DNA of 64,000 nucleotides from Bacteroidales bacterium (GTDB lineage: Bacteria; Bacteroidota; Bacteroidia; Bacteroidales; Tenuifilaceae): positions 1 to 64,000 of the forward strand of contig JACABB010000031.1 of the NCBI GenBank assembly GCA_013376985.1, given 5' to 3'. How positions within the stretch are numbered: position 1 is the stretch's first letter; every line of letters starts with the position of its first letter. Made by a program: the position numbers and the translations under genes. The notes under the pieces are model-generated. The model made no database searches and had not been told where the DNA came from. It saw nothing but the letters and a program-made list of their open reading frames with translations. Below are positions 27,220 to 36,680 of the stretch, in pieces.

Positions 27220-27831
27220 TCATTTCCTATAAAACGTTGAGTCGGCCACTGATGGTTTAAGCAAAACGCCATCGATTTGCAATCCATCTTTAAACTCAAG
27301 GTATATCTCGGTGTATCCCAAGCTCCGTAGAAGTGTTTCAAGCAGGGCACGAGTTTTTTGTTTGGTGGATTCTTCAATGCCTATAAAAGGAATCACATCG
27401 CGAATTTTAAGTTCTGCCTCCTCAAGTATTTTATCGTAATCCTGAATGGAAAACTTATTCATAAAGGCATTTTCGCTGATTGTGGAATCAATCTTAACCC
27501 TATCGATAGGGTACGAGAAGTTTATAATTTCTACATGAGGTAATTCAATGCGGATGGTTTTTCCCTTAATTTCTACATCCTTTTTCTTGAGTTTTTCAAG
27601 ATCAATACCCGCTTTTATAATTGCCTGTGTATTAGCTACAAAAATTGCCTCGTTTAGCTTAATTACCCATAGGAAGGTTTTTCCTTTGGTGGCAATAACA
27701 GCTTTATTTAGAGTAAACTCAGCAGTTGCCAGCTTTGAGGCTTTCTGAATTTTGCTAACAACCAAACCCTCATCGGGCTTGGAACACGAAGCGGATAGGA
27801 TGACTATTAGTACTATTGCAAAACGCTTCAT
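27220..27831 (-). CDS. DUF4230 lipoprotein (203 aa)
   Basis: ATG at 27831 (a TTG 7 codons earlier would overlap the upstream gene) gives MKRFAIVLIVILSASC, a lipoprotein signal with lipobox LSAS-Cys. The mature protein is DUF4230: ASKLATAEFTLNKAVIATKG, VIKLNEAIFVANTQAIIKAGIDLEKL and GKTIRIELPHVEIINFSYPI. It starts one base after the stop of the muramidase gene, so the two are translationally coupled. Function unknown; position argues for a role with the muramidase at the cell wall. Confidence 0.75.
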   Translation of the reverse strand: MKRFAIVLIVILSASCSKPDEGLVVSKIQKASKLATAEFTLNKAVIATKGKTFLWVIKLNEAIFVANTQAIIKAGIDLEKLKKKDVEIKGKTIRIELPHVEIINFSYPIDRVKIDSTISENAFMNKFSIQDYDKILEEAELKIRDVIPFIGIEESTKQKTRALLETLLRSLGYTEIYLEFKDGLQIDGVLLKPSVADSTFYRK

Positions 27832-27832
27832 T

Positions 27833-29689
27833 TTAGCAAATTTTAAGTTCAAACTTATCGGGCATTAAAGCATATAGTTTGATAAGGGTATTCTTGCTTT
27901 CAATTACATCGCGTTTACCATCCTGATTAATGTCCTGAAAATCTGAGCCAACTAAAATGCAACCCTGTGTTTGTGTGTAGTAATTTCCGCAGTGAATCAA
28001 TATCATAGAGCGATCGGGAACATTAAGCAGTTGAAAATGTGTGCCATATTTCTCACTCGTTCGCTTAATAACGGTGTACGTGCCTGTTGGTATACAGCTG
28101 ATATTGCGCTGGTTGTTTAACCAAGGTAGTTCTAGCGTTTTACAGCTAAATATTTTAATATCGCTTTCGGCAATCTCAAGTTCCCCAAGCGTTTGCTTAT
28201 CATCACTCTCTTTTCTGGTTAGTGTAGCTTTTATTTTTGTGTTCATGCTGATAGCAAAATCGTGATAGGCCTGCTCTAGGTTAATATCGTATTTGTTTTC
28301 GGCATATTTAGGCCCATTGTATGCACGTGCAAAGCTGCTCCAATCCTTGGCTTGCAGGTAGTTAACTAGGTTTTTACCTTTAAATATTGTGTTGGTAATA
28401 AAGCTAACAAATGCTTTTAGATGCTCTTTCTCCGATATTTTCTGCGCTTCAACAAAATCGCTTACAGTTTTTCCTTTAAAACCAGCGGCCTCAAAGTTTT
28501 CGCCTAGAATTTGAAATTTACCCCATGATGTGGCCATATATGCCGAATCTCGGTCAATAAGTATTGCCTTTTCTAAACGTAGATATTCCTTTTCATCAAC
28601 TAAATAGAATTGTCTTGTCCAGTCCTTATAAACAATATCAGGGTAGGTTGAAGCATAATACTCTGGGCCATTGGGTATCAACCCTTTTGCTTTTTTATCG
28701 GCTAGATGTTTCCAGAACACGTGTCCTTCGAATAGAATTTTCACCTGCCCGTTTTCAAAGAATCCTGAATCGCCCGATTCAACTTGTACAACCGCATGCA
28801 TAGCCGCAGGTTCAATATTCAGCGCCTTGCAGCTCTCCTCAATATCATCGTTATCTAGTGTTTTGTGCTCAATAACAAAATTATCGCCTTGGGCTGTTAG
28901 GGTTGCGGTTGGCTCCTTTTTCTCCATTACAGATGGACTTGTAACCTTTGATTTGGCTGGAGCCGATGTTGTAGTTATGGTTTGTGTTACTGGTTGAGTA
29001 TTTGATGTGGCTGTGGATGTAACTGTATTTGTAGTAGTATCCGTTGGTGGTTGAGGATTTTCGGTCTGTGGGGTTTGGTTATTAAATCGTTTAAGGATAA
29101 TTCCGCCTGGTGCATCTTTTCGTAAGTATTCCAATGATTTTGATCCAAAGTAGAACGCTATCATCATCAAAAATGCTGTTTTAAAGAACTCGAAATTATC
29201 GTAAATAAAGCTATTTCCTTCCTGTAGCTTTGGGCCGCCCATTGAGTAGATAAATAGGGATAAACCGCCTATCATCAGCGTTAAAGCCAATGTTCCACGG
29301 ATAGTTCCTGGAGGAAGTCCAAGGCTTTGCTCTTTGTAGAGATTATCCTCTGGGCCAGCGTATTTGTGAGTCAGCTTTTGCTCGGTGACCATTGATTCCG
29401 CTTCGCTTTTGCTTTGCTCTTTAAGCTCGGCCCAACTCTCGTTGGTAAGGCCTAGGTTGATATTGTAGAAATATATAGCCCAGGCTAGATACCCGATAAG
29501 CAAGCATAACCATATTAATATCAGGTTGATGGCTACAAAACTATATACGTTGATATTTCCGAAAATCAGCTGAAAAATTGTTACAACAATCATGCTTAGT
29601 AGCAATGCTATTACGAATAGTATTGCCCAAAAGAATATCAAATTCAGGTTGTGAATCGATTTTTTTGCATCGTCAAGTATTTTTCCCAT
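27833..29689 (-). CDS. Membrane-anchored N-acetylmuramidase with DUF5675 domain
   Basis: A 618-aa multidomain protein. Residues 1-185 hold four hydrophobic segments (for example FFWAILFVIALLLSMIVVTI and RGTLALTLMIGGLSLFIY). A Thr/Pro-rich linker follows (205-260). The catalytic part (about 270-470) is an N-acetylmuramidase (PF11860-type): EPAAMHAVVQVESGDSGFF with the likely catalytic Glu, ILFEGHVFWK, ATSWGKFQILGENFEAAGF, FARAYNGPKYAENKYD. The end (480-618) is DUF5675: GTYTVIKRTSEKYGTHFQLL, ILIHCGNYYTQTQGCILVGS. Both soluble domains are usual in phage endolysins; joining them to a four-TM anchor is odd. It probably cuts peptidoglycan locally. Confidence 0.83.
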   Translation of the reverse strand: MGKILDDAKKSIHNLNLIFFWAILFVIALLLSMIVVTIFQLIFGNINVYSFVAINLILIWLCLLIGYLAWAIYFYNINLGLTNESWAELKEQSKSEAESMVTEQKLTHKYAGPEDNLYKEQSLGLPPGTIRGTLALTLMIGGLSLFIYSMGGPKLQEGNSFIYDNFEFFKTAFLMMIAFYFGSKSLEYLRKDAPGGIILKRFNNQTPQTENPQPPTDTTTNTVTSTATSNTQPVTQTITTTSAPAKSKVTSPSVMEKKEPTATLTAQGDNFVIEHKTLDNDDIEESCKALNIEPAAMHAVVQVESGDSGFFENGQVKILFEGHVFWKHLADKKAKGLIPNGPEYYASTYPDIVYKDWTRQFYLVDEKEYLRLEKAILIDRDSAYMATSWGKFQILGENFEAAGFKGKTVSDFVEAQKISEKEHLKAFVSFITNTIFKGKNLVNYLQAKDWSSFARAYNGPKYAENKYDINLEQAYHDFAISMNTKIKATLTRKESDDKQTLGELEIAESDIKIFSCKTLELPWLNNQRNISCIPTGTYTVIKRTSEKYGTHFQLLNVPDRSMILIHCGNYYTQTQGCILVGSDFQDINQDGKRDVIESKNTLIKLYALMPDKFELKIC

Positions 29690-29754
29690 GACCTTGATTT
29701 TTAGTTGTTTCGCACTTATTGATTATATCTATAAATGGTTGTATTTATACTTTA

Positions 29755-30351
29755 CTATTGTTGATTTTTTTGGAAGATATCGGAATTTGATACCTGGAGA
29801 CTAGGTTTCATATCCTTTTCCAGCACAGCGGACAGCTGCTCAATAATTGAGTTGTAGGCTTGGTTAGTGTCCGTATTTTGAGCGTTCTGATCAGCAGAGA
29901 ATAGAATATCCTGCTCGTTTGAACTATTGTTTGCCAATGGTATTAATGATAGCGTTACGCTTTGGTTGGAGAGGGTTATGGTGTTATTTTTAATGTTGAG
30001 CTGATAAATTCCTAAGCTGTTTTGAGCATTTTCGTTTGAGATACCAATAAATTTACCATCAATAAAGACCATTCCTAGAATTCGATTGCCAGTACGGGAG
30101 TATCTAACTATTTGCATAAAATAATCGCAATTTGCGATTATTCCTGTTTGGGTGTTGTTTGTGTTTTTGTGCGTTAGATTATCGATTTTATCTCCAACCC
30201 ATTTAAAGGTCCGTTGAAAAAAGGCGATAATTGTTCCCAGTAGCCCCACAACCCAAAGCCAAATTTTTTCTACAATTTCGGGTTTAATAAAGTAGAGGGC
30301 AATTAGCGCAAAAATAGCTGCCAGTATGAGTACAACAAAGAAACGTTTCAT
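29755..30351 (-). CDS. Hypothetical membrane protein, first gene of the muramidase block (198 aa)
   Basis: Two hydrophobic segments at the start (FFVVLILAAIFALIALYF, IWLWVVGLLGTIIAFFQ) are followed by a soluble part with a strand-rich patch (MVFIDGKFIGISNE...ITLSNQSVTLSLIPL) and a polar tail. I do not recognise the family. Holin-like size and placement before a muramidase are suggestive, but holins are smaller and lack such a soluble part. The DNA for IIANCDYF contains a palindrome ATAATCGCAATTTGCGATTAT. Confidence 0.6.
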   Translation of the reverse strand: MKRFFVVLILAAIFALIALYFIKPEIVEKIWLWVVGLLGTIIAFFQRTFKWVGDKIDNLTHKNTNNTQTGIIANCDYFMQIVRYSRTGNRILGMVFIDGKFIGISNENAQNSLGIYQLNIKNNTITLSNQSVTLSLIPLANNSSNEQDILFSADQNAQNTDTNQAYNSIIEQLSAVLEKDMKPSLQVSNSDIFQKNQQ

Positions 30352-30679
30352 CGATCTATAAAAGGTTAATGAAAATTATGACAATCAATACCTAAAATAT
30401 AAACGTGATCAAATTTACGCTTTTTATTTACAATTTAATATCATTTATATTGCTAAAAATTAAAAATGACTTTAATAACTCACATTGTAGCTATTTGGTA
30501 TATTGTTTAATTATATGTTTATAGGTGTTTTATTAAAAGATACTTGAAAGGGAACTGAGTTTGCAGGTTTGGTGAAACCGATTACATACATATGTAAGTA
30601 GTACAATGTCAACCCTCTTACTCACACTATAAAGAGTGTAATTTATTGCTATTAATAATTATATTTGTTTTAAAAAACA
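30352..30679. other. Divergent intergenic region before the second R-M system
   Basis: AT-rich. It holds a near-palindrome TTACATACATATGTAA (about 30582-30597) and a TATATTTG (30660-30667) just before the endonuclease start; no -33 TTG is correctly spaced. These could be regulatory sites for the endonuclease gene, but the evidence is weak. Confidence 0.4.
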
Positions 30680-31874
30680 ATGAAAGTAACATTATTAGGG
30701 CAAGGATACGAACCAACTTCGGAATTTTCAGTAGGCAAACAACTTGCTAAATTATTTGCAGACAAGGATTTTCATACATTTACAGGTATTTCAGCCTTTT
30801 CTAGTCAAATTGGTGTTAATGACATTGCAAGCCATATCTTCAGAGCTAAGGAGCATCTCCAAAATATTACAATTATCACAGGAGTTGACCAAAAGGCTAC
30901 ATCAAAAGAAGCCTTAGAAGCGCTTTTAGAATTGAATATATTATCTTATATCTTCTATGTTCCACCACCTTTTCCAACCTTTCATCCAAAAATATACCTT
31001 TTTGAAGGAAATGTAAAGATCGGAACTGATTATTGGCTCTTCAAATCTCACGAGACTAGGCCTTTTTAGCAATATTGAAACATCTCTGCTAATTAGCATT
31101 GAAAATAGTATTGAAGATGATATAAAAGTAATCGAACAATTAAAGGATTATTTTCGTGGCATTTTTGACCACAATGACCCTAACCTTAAAGAAATAACTA
31201 AGGAGTTAATAGAAGAGTTTGTAAAAGCAAAAGTTGTCCCAACTGAAGCTGAACGGAAAGTACTACACGATAAGTTAGATAGAGCGGAGAGTAACGAAAA
31301 CCAAAATATTCTTTCTTCTATTTTCCCTAAGCGTAAAATAGCACAAATACCAAATGAGTTTAAAGGGAAATCGAAACCAGGGAAAAGCACTGGGGAAGAA
31401 GATGCATCAATAAAATTAGACATTAAAAGCGATGCATTATTGTTAGTTTGGGAAAGTGGACCTTTAGCAGAAAGGGATCTAACAATTCCTAAGAAGAAAA
31501 ACACCCACCAAACAGGTTCAATGTATTTTAAAAAAGGGCTATTGAAAGGAATAGATCAACGGCATTATTTTAGAGATGAGGTTTTTTCAGAATTGGAATG
31601 GAAGTATGATAATAAACTTCGATTAGCACATATTGAAAGGGCCTTTGCTAAATTTAAGATAATAATAAAGGGAGAGGAAATGGGTGATTTCGAATTAGTT
31701 CTCTCACATAACACGGATATAAATTCGAAAACTTATAAGGAAAATAACTGTATGACATCTTTGATTTGGGGTGACGCTCGTTCTTTGATGGCAAAAAGCG
31801 AATTACTAGGTTTGAATGCCCAATTATTTAAAGTTAAAGACGAAAAGGACAAATTCATTCTTGAAATCGAATAA
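30680..31874 (+). pseudogene. PLD-type (NgoFVII-like) restriction endonuclease, frameshifted
   Basis: The first frame (30680-31069) reads MKVTLLGQGYEPTSEFSVGK, AFSSQIG and FHPKIYLFEGN, the His-x-Lys half of a phospholipase D-type site. At about 31018-31026 the frame slips by one base: after the shift the DNA reads IIGSSNLTRLGLFSNIETSL and stays open to 31874 without a stop. Removing one base gives a 397-residue protein with HPK...GSSN, as in BfiI/NgoFVII-type endonucleases. In the given sequence it is broken: the real stop is at 31069. It stands 99 bases upstream of the HTH-methyltransferase pair it would serve. Confidence 0.8.
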
Positions 31875-31942
31875 AGTTCAGAACTAATCTTTCCTTGTTG
31901 AAAACTTTAATTGAAATCTATTTGCGTTTCAATTATACATTC

Positions 31943-31973
31943 TTACTTTTGGACTACTTCAGTCCAAAAGTAA
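31943..31973 (+). promoter_or_regulatory. Perfect palindrome (operator) at the start of the second R-M regulator
   Basis: TTACTTTTGGACT (31943-31955), spacer ACTTC, AGTCCAAAAGTAA (31961-31973): a perfect 13-bp inverted repeat that ends on the base before the ATG of the HTH gene. A repressor bound here would cover the ribosome-binding or transcription-start region. It shares GAC-N7-GTC with the site at 25153. Because arms are perfect it could also form an RNA hairpin if transcribed. Confidence 0.75.
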
Positions 31974-32294
31974 ATGGTGATAGATAAAACATTTGGAGAA
32001 ACAGTTAAGAAACTCTGCGAGGAAAAAAAAATGACCTTGCGCGAAGTGGCTAAAGCATTAGATATTGATACTTCGATGTTAGGTAAAATCGAAAAGAACA
32101 ATCGAAAACCTACTAAGATGCTTATTGAAAAGTTTTCAAGATTTTTCAATGTTAGCGATAAAGACTTGACAATATCTTTTTTAAGTGATACTGTTGCTTT
32201 TCAAGTGATGGACGAAGAGGATTATGCGAGTGAGGTCTTGAAAGTAGCAGAGAAAAAAGTAAAGTATCTAAAAAAACAAAGAAAGCTCTCTTAA
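31974..32294 (+). CDS. XRE-family controller (C protein-like) of the second R-M system
   Basis: A 106-aa HTH protein: KKLCEEKKMTLREVAKALDI then DTSMLGKIEKNNRKP forms the helix-turn-helix, followed by a dimerisation region and ASEVLKVAEKKVKYLKKQRK. The C-terminal block nearly repeats that of the regulator at 24830-25138, so the two are clear relatives. The start codon touches the perfect palindrome upstream, which argues for autoregulation. The methyltransferase gene follows after one base. Confidence 0.85.
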   Translation: MVIDKTFGETVKKLCEEKKMTLREVAKALDIDTSMLGKIEKNNRKPTKMLIEKFSRFFNVSDKDLTISFLSDTVAFQVMDEEDYASEVLKVAEKKVKYLKKQRKLS

Positions 32295-32295
32295 T

Positions 32296-33906
32296 ATGAA
32301 ATTGATAACGGAAGCAACATCTGAAAAATTAAGAGGCGGTTTTTATACTCCTGAACCAATCGCAGAGTTCATTCTGCGATGGGGAATTAATGGAAGTAGC
32401 GATTTTGATATACTTGAACCAAGTTGTGGCGATGGTGTTTTCCTTGAGCAGTTGAAAGAATTGAAGTCAAAATACAACTCAATTACTGCTATAGAACTTG
32501 ATGAGACCGAAGCGCAGAAAGCGAACAGAATAGATTTAAAAAATAAACAAATCATCAATGATGATTTTCATACTTATTGCAATAATACTACTCAACGCTT
32601 TGATTTAATTGTAGGTAATCCACCATACATTCGGTACCAATTTTTTAATAGACAGCAGCAAGTTGAGGCGGGAGATATTTTTGTTAAAGCGGGACTAACA
32701 TATTCTAAACTTACAAATGCTTGGGTTTCATTTGTTGTTGGTTCATCCCTTTTATTGAAAGAAAAAGGTGGTAGGATTGGTTTTGTATTACCAGCAGAAA
32801 TTTTACAAGTTTCATTTGCATTACAATTGCGAAAATTCATTGCTCACTTTTACAATAAAATAAATATCATTTCATTTGAGAAACTTGTATTTCCAAATAT
32901 CCAGCAAGAAGTAGTTTTACTCCTTTGCGAGAAGAATGGGACTAAAGAACATAATATTGAACACATTGAATTGAAAGATGCAAGTGAATTGAATACCCTT
33001 GATACTGTAAGATTAAAAAGCCCACAAAAGAAGATAGATTTTAAATCTAATAAATGGACTTTCTACTTTTTAGAGCAAGAGGAAATAGATTTTTTAGAGA
33101 ACATTTCTAAGAACAGAAATATTCCAACTCTTGGAAAGTATGCTAATGTTGAAGTAGGTATAACAACAGGCTCAAATAATTTTTTTACAGTTCCTCTTAC
33201 AACAGTTGAAGAGTATGACCTTCAAGGCTATGCAAAACCAATGGTTGGCAGAAGCGTTCAAGTAAATAGCGTTATCTTTACTGAAAAGGACTGGGAGTTA
33301 AATAAGAATTCAAAAGCAAGAGCACACCTACTTACATTTCCTGACAAACAAAATCTCAATCAGAAAAATGGAGCAGTGAAATATATTGCTTACGGAGAAC
33401 GTTTGGGAATTAATAAAGGTTACAAGACAAGCATTAGGAATGATTGGTTTGTAGTTCCATCTTTGAAAATTTCTGAGGCACTTTTTATCAGAAGAAATAA
33501 TCTTTACCCACGATTAATAATTAATGAAGCAAAAGCTTACACTACCGATACAATGCACCGAGTATTCGTTAAGCAAGGAACAGATATAAATGCACTAACA
33601 GCAAGTTATTATAATTCATTGTCATTAGCATTTACAGAGGTTAGTGGACGAAGTCATGGTGGTGGTGTTTTAGAATTAATGCCAAACGAGGCAGAGAAAA
33701 TATTACTTCCATACCACGTAGACAACGTTTCATTAATTTCTCAAATCGACAAACTAATACGAGATAAGACAGATATTGAAGAGGTTCTGAAAATTACTAA
33801 TAAGGTGATTCTGGAAGAACATTATGGCTTGACAAAGAATGAAATAAATTTAGCGCATAGTATTTGGAAAAAACTATCGGCTCGAAGATTAAATAGAGGT
33901 AAATAA
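32296..33906 (+). CDS. N6-adenine DNA methyltransferase
   Basis: A 536-aa amino-methyltransferase (gamma-type order). Motif X/N-terminus GGFYTPEPIAEFILRW, motif I FDILEPSCGDGVFL (37-50), acidic IELDE, and the catalytic NPPY at 108-111 (FDLIVGNPPYIRYQ). The C-terminal half (about 260-536) is a TaqI-like target-recognition domain (VGITTGSNNFFTVP, SGRSHGGGVLELMPNEAEKI). It transfers a methyl group to N6 of adenine in its site. It pairs with the broken endonuclease at 30680 and the HTH regulator just before it. No nuclease domain is seen, so it is not a type IIG fusion. Confidence 0.9.
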   Translation: MKLITEATSEKLRGGFYTPEPIAEFILRWGINGSSDFDILEPSCGDGVFLEQLKELKSKYNSITAIELDETEAQKANRIDLKNKQIINDDFHTYCNNTTQRFDLIVGNPPYIRYQFFNRQQQVEAGDIFVKAGLTYSKLTNAWVSFVVGSSLLLKEKGGRIGFVLPAEILQVSFALQLRKFIAHFYNKINIISFEKLVFPNIQQEVVLLLCEKNGTKEHNIEHIELKDASELNTLDTVRLKSPQKKIDFKSNKWTFYFLEQEEIDFLENISKNRNIPTLGKYANVEVGITTGSNNFFTVPLTTVEEYDLQGYAKPMVGRSVQVNSVIFTEKDWELNKNSKARAHLLTFPDKQNLNQKNGAVKYIAYGERLGINKGYKTSIRNDWFVVPSLKISEALFIRRNNLYPRLIINEAKAYTTDTMHRVFVKQGTDINALTASYYNSLSLAFTEVSGRSHGGGVLELMPNEAEKILLPYHVDNVSLISQIDKLIRDKTDIEEVLKITNKVILEEHYGLTKNEINLAHSIWKKLSARRLNRGK

Positions 33907-34018
33907 TCCAAATAATATCAATGAATGAATTTCTCTAAATTATAAAAGGTGCTAAAATAAAGCATTAGGAAATTGTATTATAGTTTTTGCTAGAGTTATT
34001 TCATTGATTTAATCCCAA

Positions 34019-36460
34019 TTAAAATCTATACCCTACCGAAAAATAGATTCTGTAATAATTGTATTTTGAGATTTTAGAAATATTAAAATTAATTGGACCA
34101 AAAAAGGATTTGTAGCCAATATTAATTCCGCTGCTATATAAAGCCATATAGGAGTGCTTGGGACTTGGATTATATCTTTTACCCTCAGCCGGATCTGCAT
34201 TTATAATATCCTTTATGAAGTTATTCACGGATGATGTTTCAAAGCAATAAGAAAATGATGGGGTAATATATAGTTTTGGGTAAGCCTCCCATTGTAATCC
34301 AAGTTGGGCTATAACATAATTGGTAACCATAAACTCACCCTCTTTTGCCCCCCAAAACGGTATAAAGCTGGTAGCCCTTGATCTTTGCTCCGCTCCTCCA
34401 ATATAAAAATTATCTATTGTAGGATTTTCTTTACTGTATTGGTATCCAACCAAATTTGCCGTGTCTAGGTTTATTAATTTATAAAAAATTAAGCCGGTAT
34501 TAAAGTTTGTAATTAAAGATGTTTTTCTTGAAATAGGTGTATAATGGTTAAATTTAATAAACAACCTATTGTAAGGGCTGAAAAATACTTGGTTATTTGT
34601 TATCGTTGTATCTAAACGCAAAGTGGTGTCCGATACTGATACGGTGCCTGTTGGTGTAATATTATCTTGCTTATGAATAACGAGGTAGGGAGTTATTCTT
34701 GTGAACTTTTGGCTTTCGAAAGGTATTAGTACCAATTTGTTTTCGATGATGAAGTCTGTCCCCGATTTAGGGAATATGTTAGTATTAAGAGTATTATATT
34801 GAAATACTCCCTTTAACCCCACTGAAATGCTAGCAATGTTATAATCAAATTCTTGAACATTAAAGGAGACGCTCTTGTTGTTATATTTTGGAATTACATT
34901 ATAACCTTCGATTGATAGGCCAAAATTGAATGAACTATTAATATTTATATCTTTATTATACCCAATATTAATAGAGTTATAATTTGTTTTTGAGATAGAA
35001 TTTATCTTTCCATTGGAAGTGTCGTATAATTTTAAAGATGTTATTTCATTGAATAATTGAGCATAAAGGGATGTTCTTGAACTCCTAAGATATTTTTTGT
35101 AATTTAACTTGTACTTTGGCGCTTCGGCTAAATCGACAGAGGCAACAAGTCTAGAGGGTTTCCCAAATATATTCCTTGCTGTTAAATTAAGAATAATACC
35201 GGCACCCAGCTCGTTATCATAATGCATTGCTCCTTTAATTCTAAATTTATTATCTTCCTCAAGGTTAATTATTACTTTATAATCCCCAGTTTCTTGCTTT
35301 TCTAAGCTATAAAAGGATCTAAAGAAATTTCTGGATCCGTAAATGTTCTTTATAGATTTATCCAAATCTTTATAGGTGATTGAATCTCCTTGTTTAAAAG
35401 TTAGCCTTTTAAAAACGAATTGTTCAAGATGCTTATTTTTTAGGGTATCAAAGACGATACTTTCAACCTTTATTTTTTTGGGTTGTGATTTTTTTTGCTC
35501 TTTATTTAAATCAACCCCTCTGCTTTTCTGAATTAGGGCTAATTCTTTGAGCTGAGGAAGAACAGATCTTGATACTTTGTCGCCAATAGAGATAATTTTA
35601 TTAGCTTTTATAAAATCTCCAGTGGTAAAGCCCTTCATGTTTTCAGTTAGGTTATTAAAGATATTGCATAGTTTAATATCGTCTTTGCACTCGTTTATAC
35701 TATAGAACATAGATGATTGAAGGAGGAGTTTTTCAATTGTATTCATCTCCTGTTCATCGAGTAATCGTGCACCTGTATAGCTTCCAATAATAAACTCGGC
35801 TCCCATTTCTTTTAGTTGTCGTACAGGAAAAGTAACCATTACACCTCCATCAACAAGGAGTTTTCCCTCCACTTTTACAGGTTTAAAAACAGTTGGGATT
35901 GCCATGCTAGCCCTCATTGCTATTGCTAAACTACCATGATCTAATATAACAGGTTGAATGTTTACAATGTCAACACCAATACATCTGAAAGGAATTGGTA
36001 AATCTTTAAAATCTCTTATGTGGTTAACATGGCGAGTTAATCTTGTTAAAAAAGTTAGAAGTTCTTGCCCTTCAATTATTCCAGTTACCTGTATATGACC
36101 TTTGCTTATAGGAAGTTCACCAATATATTTTTTATATTCGTCTTTCTCATCCATGCATATTTGATTCATTGGGACGTATTGGTTAAGTAACATGTCCCAA
36201 TCGGCAGAATGTGCAATACTATCAATTTGTTTTCCTGTATAGCCAGAGGCGTAAAGTCCCCCAATTATACTTCCCATGCTAGTTCCAGTAATGTAATCCA
36301 CTTTAATTCCTAGGGAATCAATAAGTTTTAGTAAACCAATGTGGGCTAATCCTTTGGCACCTCCTCCGCTTAGACAAAGACCAACCTTAGGTTGATTTTG
36401 AGCGTTCACTAAAACAGATATTGAAAGAAGGGATATTAATAAAAACCTTTTATGCTGCAT
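34019..36460 (-). CDS. Patatin-like phospholipase with C-terminal outer-membrane barrel
   Basis: ATG at 36460 (a TTG 7 codons upstream is less likely) gives a signal peptide ending VLVNAQ. The patatin domain follows: oxyanion motif LCLSGGGAKGLAHIG, nucleophile elbow GTSMGSIIGG and catalytic DGG in KLLVDGGVMVTFPV. After a POTRA-like segment (about residues 330-410: KIKVESIVFDTLKNKHLEQF, QGDSITYKDLDKSIKNIYGS) comes a 16-strand-like barrel ending in Phe (YFSVGYRF). This is the type V-like (PlpD) layout, which places the lipase at or outside the outer membrane. Family assignment is firm; topology is inferred. Confidence 0.9.
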   Translation of the reverse strand: MQHKRFLLISLLSISVLVNAQNQPKVGLCLSGGGAKGLAHIGLLKLIDSLGIKVDYITGTSMGSIIGGLYASGYTGKQIDSIAHSADWDMLLNQYVPMNQICMDEKDEYKKYIGELPISKGHIQVTGIIEGQELLTFLTRLTRHVNHIRDFKDLPIPFRCIGVDIVNIQPVILDHGSLAIAMRASMAIPTVFKPVKVEGKLLVDGGVMVTFPVRQLKEMGAEFIIGSYTGARLLDEQEMNTIEKLLLQSSMFYSINECKDDIKLCNIFNNLTENMKGFTTGDFIKANKIISIGDKVSRSVLPQLKELALIQKSRGVDLNKEQKKSQPKKIKVESIVFDTLKNKHLEQFVFKRLTFKQGDSITYKDLDKSIKNIYGSRNFFRSFYSLEKQETGDYKVIINLEEDNKFRIKGAMHYDNELGAGIILNLTARNIFGKPSRLVASVDLAEAPKYKLNYKKYLRSSRTSLYAQLFNEITSLKLYDTSNGKINSISKTNYNSINIGYNKDININSSFNFGLSIEGYNVIPKYNNKSVSFNVQEFDYNIASISVGLKGVFQYNTLNTNIFPKSGTDFIIENKLVLIPFESQKFTRITPYLVIHKQDNITPTGTVSVSDTTLRLDTTITNNQVFFSPYNRLFIKFNHYTPISRKTSLITNFNTGLIFYKLINLDTANLVGYQYSKENPTIDNFYIGGAEQRSRATSFIPFWGAKEGEFMVTNYVIAQLGLQWEAYPKLYITPSFSYCFETSSVNNFIKDIINADPAEGKRYNPSPKHSYMALYSSGINIGYKSFFGPINFNISKISKYNYYRIYFSVGYRF

Positions 36461-36680
36461 ATTGAAGAAATCTAAACTCAAATAATAATCTCTTTTCTAT
36501 TTTAATTTAACTTATGGTTACGATTCTATCATTTTAATTGCTTGATATATATTGCTAAAACATGTGTAATCGTTCATTTTTTATATCAAATACAATTTTC
36601 ATAATCAGCAATAGCTCAACCAGCATTTAGTGGCTAGTGCCTGGGTTCGCTATATTTTTTTGATAGATGGAACAAAACAT

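Noticed and set aside
30119-30139. ATAATCGCAATTTGCGATTAT palindrome inside the membrane protein gene, resembling the TATCGCA repeat hairpins
   Set aside because: It is inside a coding frame, lacks the flanking motifs of the repeats at 17725 and 21713, and may be coincidence.
25498-30351. Prophage lysis cassette
   Set aside because: No capsid, tail, terminase or integrase genes are near, and the muramidase carries a four-TM anchor and DUF4230 neighbours.
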